NCBI GenBank assembly: GCA_025084515.1
Contig: JAJAGP010000762.1
Coordinates: forward strand, 211,170 to 275,169
Direction of reading: 5' to 3'
From: Ancistrus triradiatus
Lineage: Eukaryota > Chordata > Actinopteri > Siluriformes > Loricariidae
Length of the DNA stretch: 64,000 nt
Part shown: piece by piece, positions 63,965-64,000 of the stretch
How the letters are laid out: each line of letters begins with the position of its first letter
How positions within the stretch are numbered: the stretch's first letter is position 1
The notes under the pieces: model-generated
What the model saw: the letters and a program-made list of their open reading frames with translations, nothing else
Database searches by the model: none
Told to the model about the DNA's origin: nothing
Program-made: the position numbers and the translations under genes

Positions 63965-63965
<1 letters not shown>
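52286..63965 (+). CDS. eps8l1: EPS8-like protein 1, signalling adaptor
   Basis: Exons: 52286-52375 (ATG at 52297 possible start), 53001-53059, 53214-53334, 53413-53501, 54059-54133, 54590-54738, 56485-56623, 56756-56811, 57542-57641, 57889-58014, about 61416-61570, 63334-63499, 63635-63767, 63879-63965. EPS8 proteins link receptors to Rac and actin. Landmarks are DILNQCFEEIELFMAKLQ, ARLKSVIANPTAEELLHHVF, TTGGPALASSV, LNGWKPLGS, an SH3 domain (CSYDFVARNNSELSVLQG, RWWKCRN, GFVPFNILE), a Pro/Gln-rich linker, and a C-terminal SAM-like domain (VEAWLQGKGF, LTGAQLFSLNKEELRAV) ending SESGTL. The linker exon end (phase 1) fits exon 63334, but its start does not join exon 58014 in phase, so one exon is probably missing. 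No PTB exons were seen. The donor at 63767 (GTTCTC) is weak. Confidence 0.9.
53505..53738. repeat. (CT)n / CAGA / (CA)n compound microsatellite at a donor
   Basis: Starts within four bases of the donor of the 53413-53501 exon: CTCTCTGT units, then CAGACA units, then pure CA. Confidence 0.95.
54143..54262. repeat. (GT)n microsatellite with CG interruptions
   Basis: Begins about 10 bases after the donor of the 54059-54133 exon. Confidence 0.95.
54806..56318. mobile_element. Non-autonomous DNA transposon with long inverted termini
   Basis: The left 250 bp (gagatcactatctttaat, cgagagcgca, tcgagcgaaaac, cttggtagatcg, cgattgcaagatgtcgc) reappears inverted at about 56050-56318 with moderate divergence. 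The roughly 1 kb interior has no long frame with recognisable similarity. It lies in an eps8l1-like intron. Exact ends and target duplication are unclear; superfamily not assigned. Confidence 0.8.
56330..56412. repeat. (TA)n microsatellite
   Basis: TA runs broken by TATC and TTATTA, immediately beside the right end of the long-terminus transposon. Confidence 0.95.
58028..58100. repeat. (CT)n(CA)n microsatellite
   Basis: Begins about 14 bases after the donor of the SH3-encoding exon 57889-58014. Confidence 0.95.
58350..61010 (+). mobile_element. L2-like LINE, decayed
   Basis: RT words on the plus strand in shifting frames: ISNLPFFWSQNLRKAVYQQL (59110), CGFRPHHSTETH (59220), LDLSAAF (59335), then APLLFYFSVHATTGS and HGISFHCYARN (59560-59650). 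The 3' untranslated part and tail (cgcccaaggaggttggggtccc, tttgagacaaggctcc) follow to about 61010. Its left edge is uncertain. Same family as the copy inside the Gypsy element but in the opposite orientation. Confidence 0.8.
61584..61675. repeat. CA, G and TA low-complexity run
   Basis: A CA run, a G tract, then TATATA up to the Tc1 element, which is inserted at a TA of this run. Confidence 0.9.
61679..63294 (-). mobile_element. Full-length Tc1-like transposon, inactive
   Basis: Flanked by TA. The outer words cattggggcaaaaaag (left) and ccttttttgccccactg (right) begin inverted termini of about 190 bp. It lies in an eps8l1-like intron just before the 63334 exon. The transposase is on the minus strand. 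Confidence 0.9.
62536..63003 (-). pseudogene. Tc1-type transposase N-terminal part
   Basis: 155 codons are open: MAKELLKDTRKKIVDLQQAG, a paired helix-turn-helix region (STIGQHVGMNKSTVGAIVRKW), a GRPR-like basic segment (FPRSGAPHKIS) and the first catalytic Asp in WENIMWSDGN. The catalytic core beyond 62536 is frameshifted and the rest of the DDE region is broken (62013-62535). Confidence 0.85.
63768..63844. repeat. (CT)n microsatellite touching a splice donor
   Basis: Fills almost all of the short last intron of the eps8l1-like gene, from donor GTTCTC to about 35 bases before the acceptor. Confidence 0.9.
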
Positions 63966-63995
<30 letters not shown>

Positions 63996-64000
63996 CTGTA

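Overview
This window is vertebrate, almost certainly teleost fish, nuclear DNA. The genes have many short exons with GT-AG introns. Tc1-like transposons, L2-type LINE 3' ends, a fish-type tRNA SINE and very many CA/GT, CT/GA and TAA microsatellites fill the introns and spacers. No prokaryotic feature, CRISPR array, rRNA or bona fide tRNA was found. The species cannot be fixed from the sequence alone.

Layout: 1-4472 is a repeat-rich flank with a 2.5 kb degenerate CA/GACA satellite. A plus-strand Ig-superfamily receptor gene (Fc-receptor-like) has a probable signal-peptide exon at 4473, a 12 kb intron holding a broken Gypsy LTR element with a LINE nested in it, then four Ig-type exons and a single transmembrane/tail exon ending at 20503. 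Its cytoplasmic tail carries ten YxxL/I motifs that form four canonical tandem ITAMs. This is the most striking observation in the window. It converges on slc17a7 (vesicular glutamate transporter VGLUT1, minus strand, 13 coding exons, 566 codons resolved without a gap). Next, on the minus strand, come a 174-residue single-pass membrane protein that I do not recognise (33426-34272) and an SLC6-family transporter most like SLC6A16/A15/A17 (37760-43157, 11 coding exons, 672 codons). The far right holds an EPS8-family gene, eps8l1-like, on the plus strand (52286-63965) with helical, SH3 and SAM regions but no PTB exons that I could find.

SLC17A7 and SLC6A16 lie close together on human 19q13.33 and EPS8L1 on 19q13.42, so the order suggests a conserved or partly conserved block; this is background knowledge, not computed here. 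The genes do not form an operon-like unit.

Mobile DNA: one Gypsy remnant; four L2-like LINE pieces; two full-length decayed Tc1-like elements with TA duplications and long inverted termini, a third with an enormous T tract inside it, and one truncated Tc1 end; a 1.5 kb element with roughly 250 bp inverted termini; two copies of an unnamed repeat in opposite orientation; a MITE-like element; a near-perfect palindrome; and a tRNA-derived SINE. Dinucleotide repeats abut many splice sites, so that several exons sit between complementary (GT)n and (AC)n tracts.
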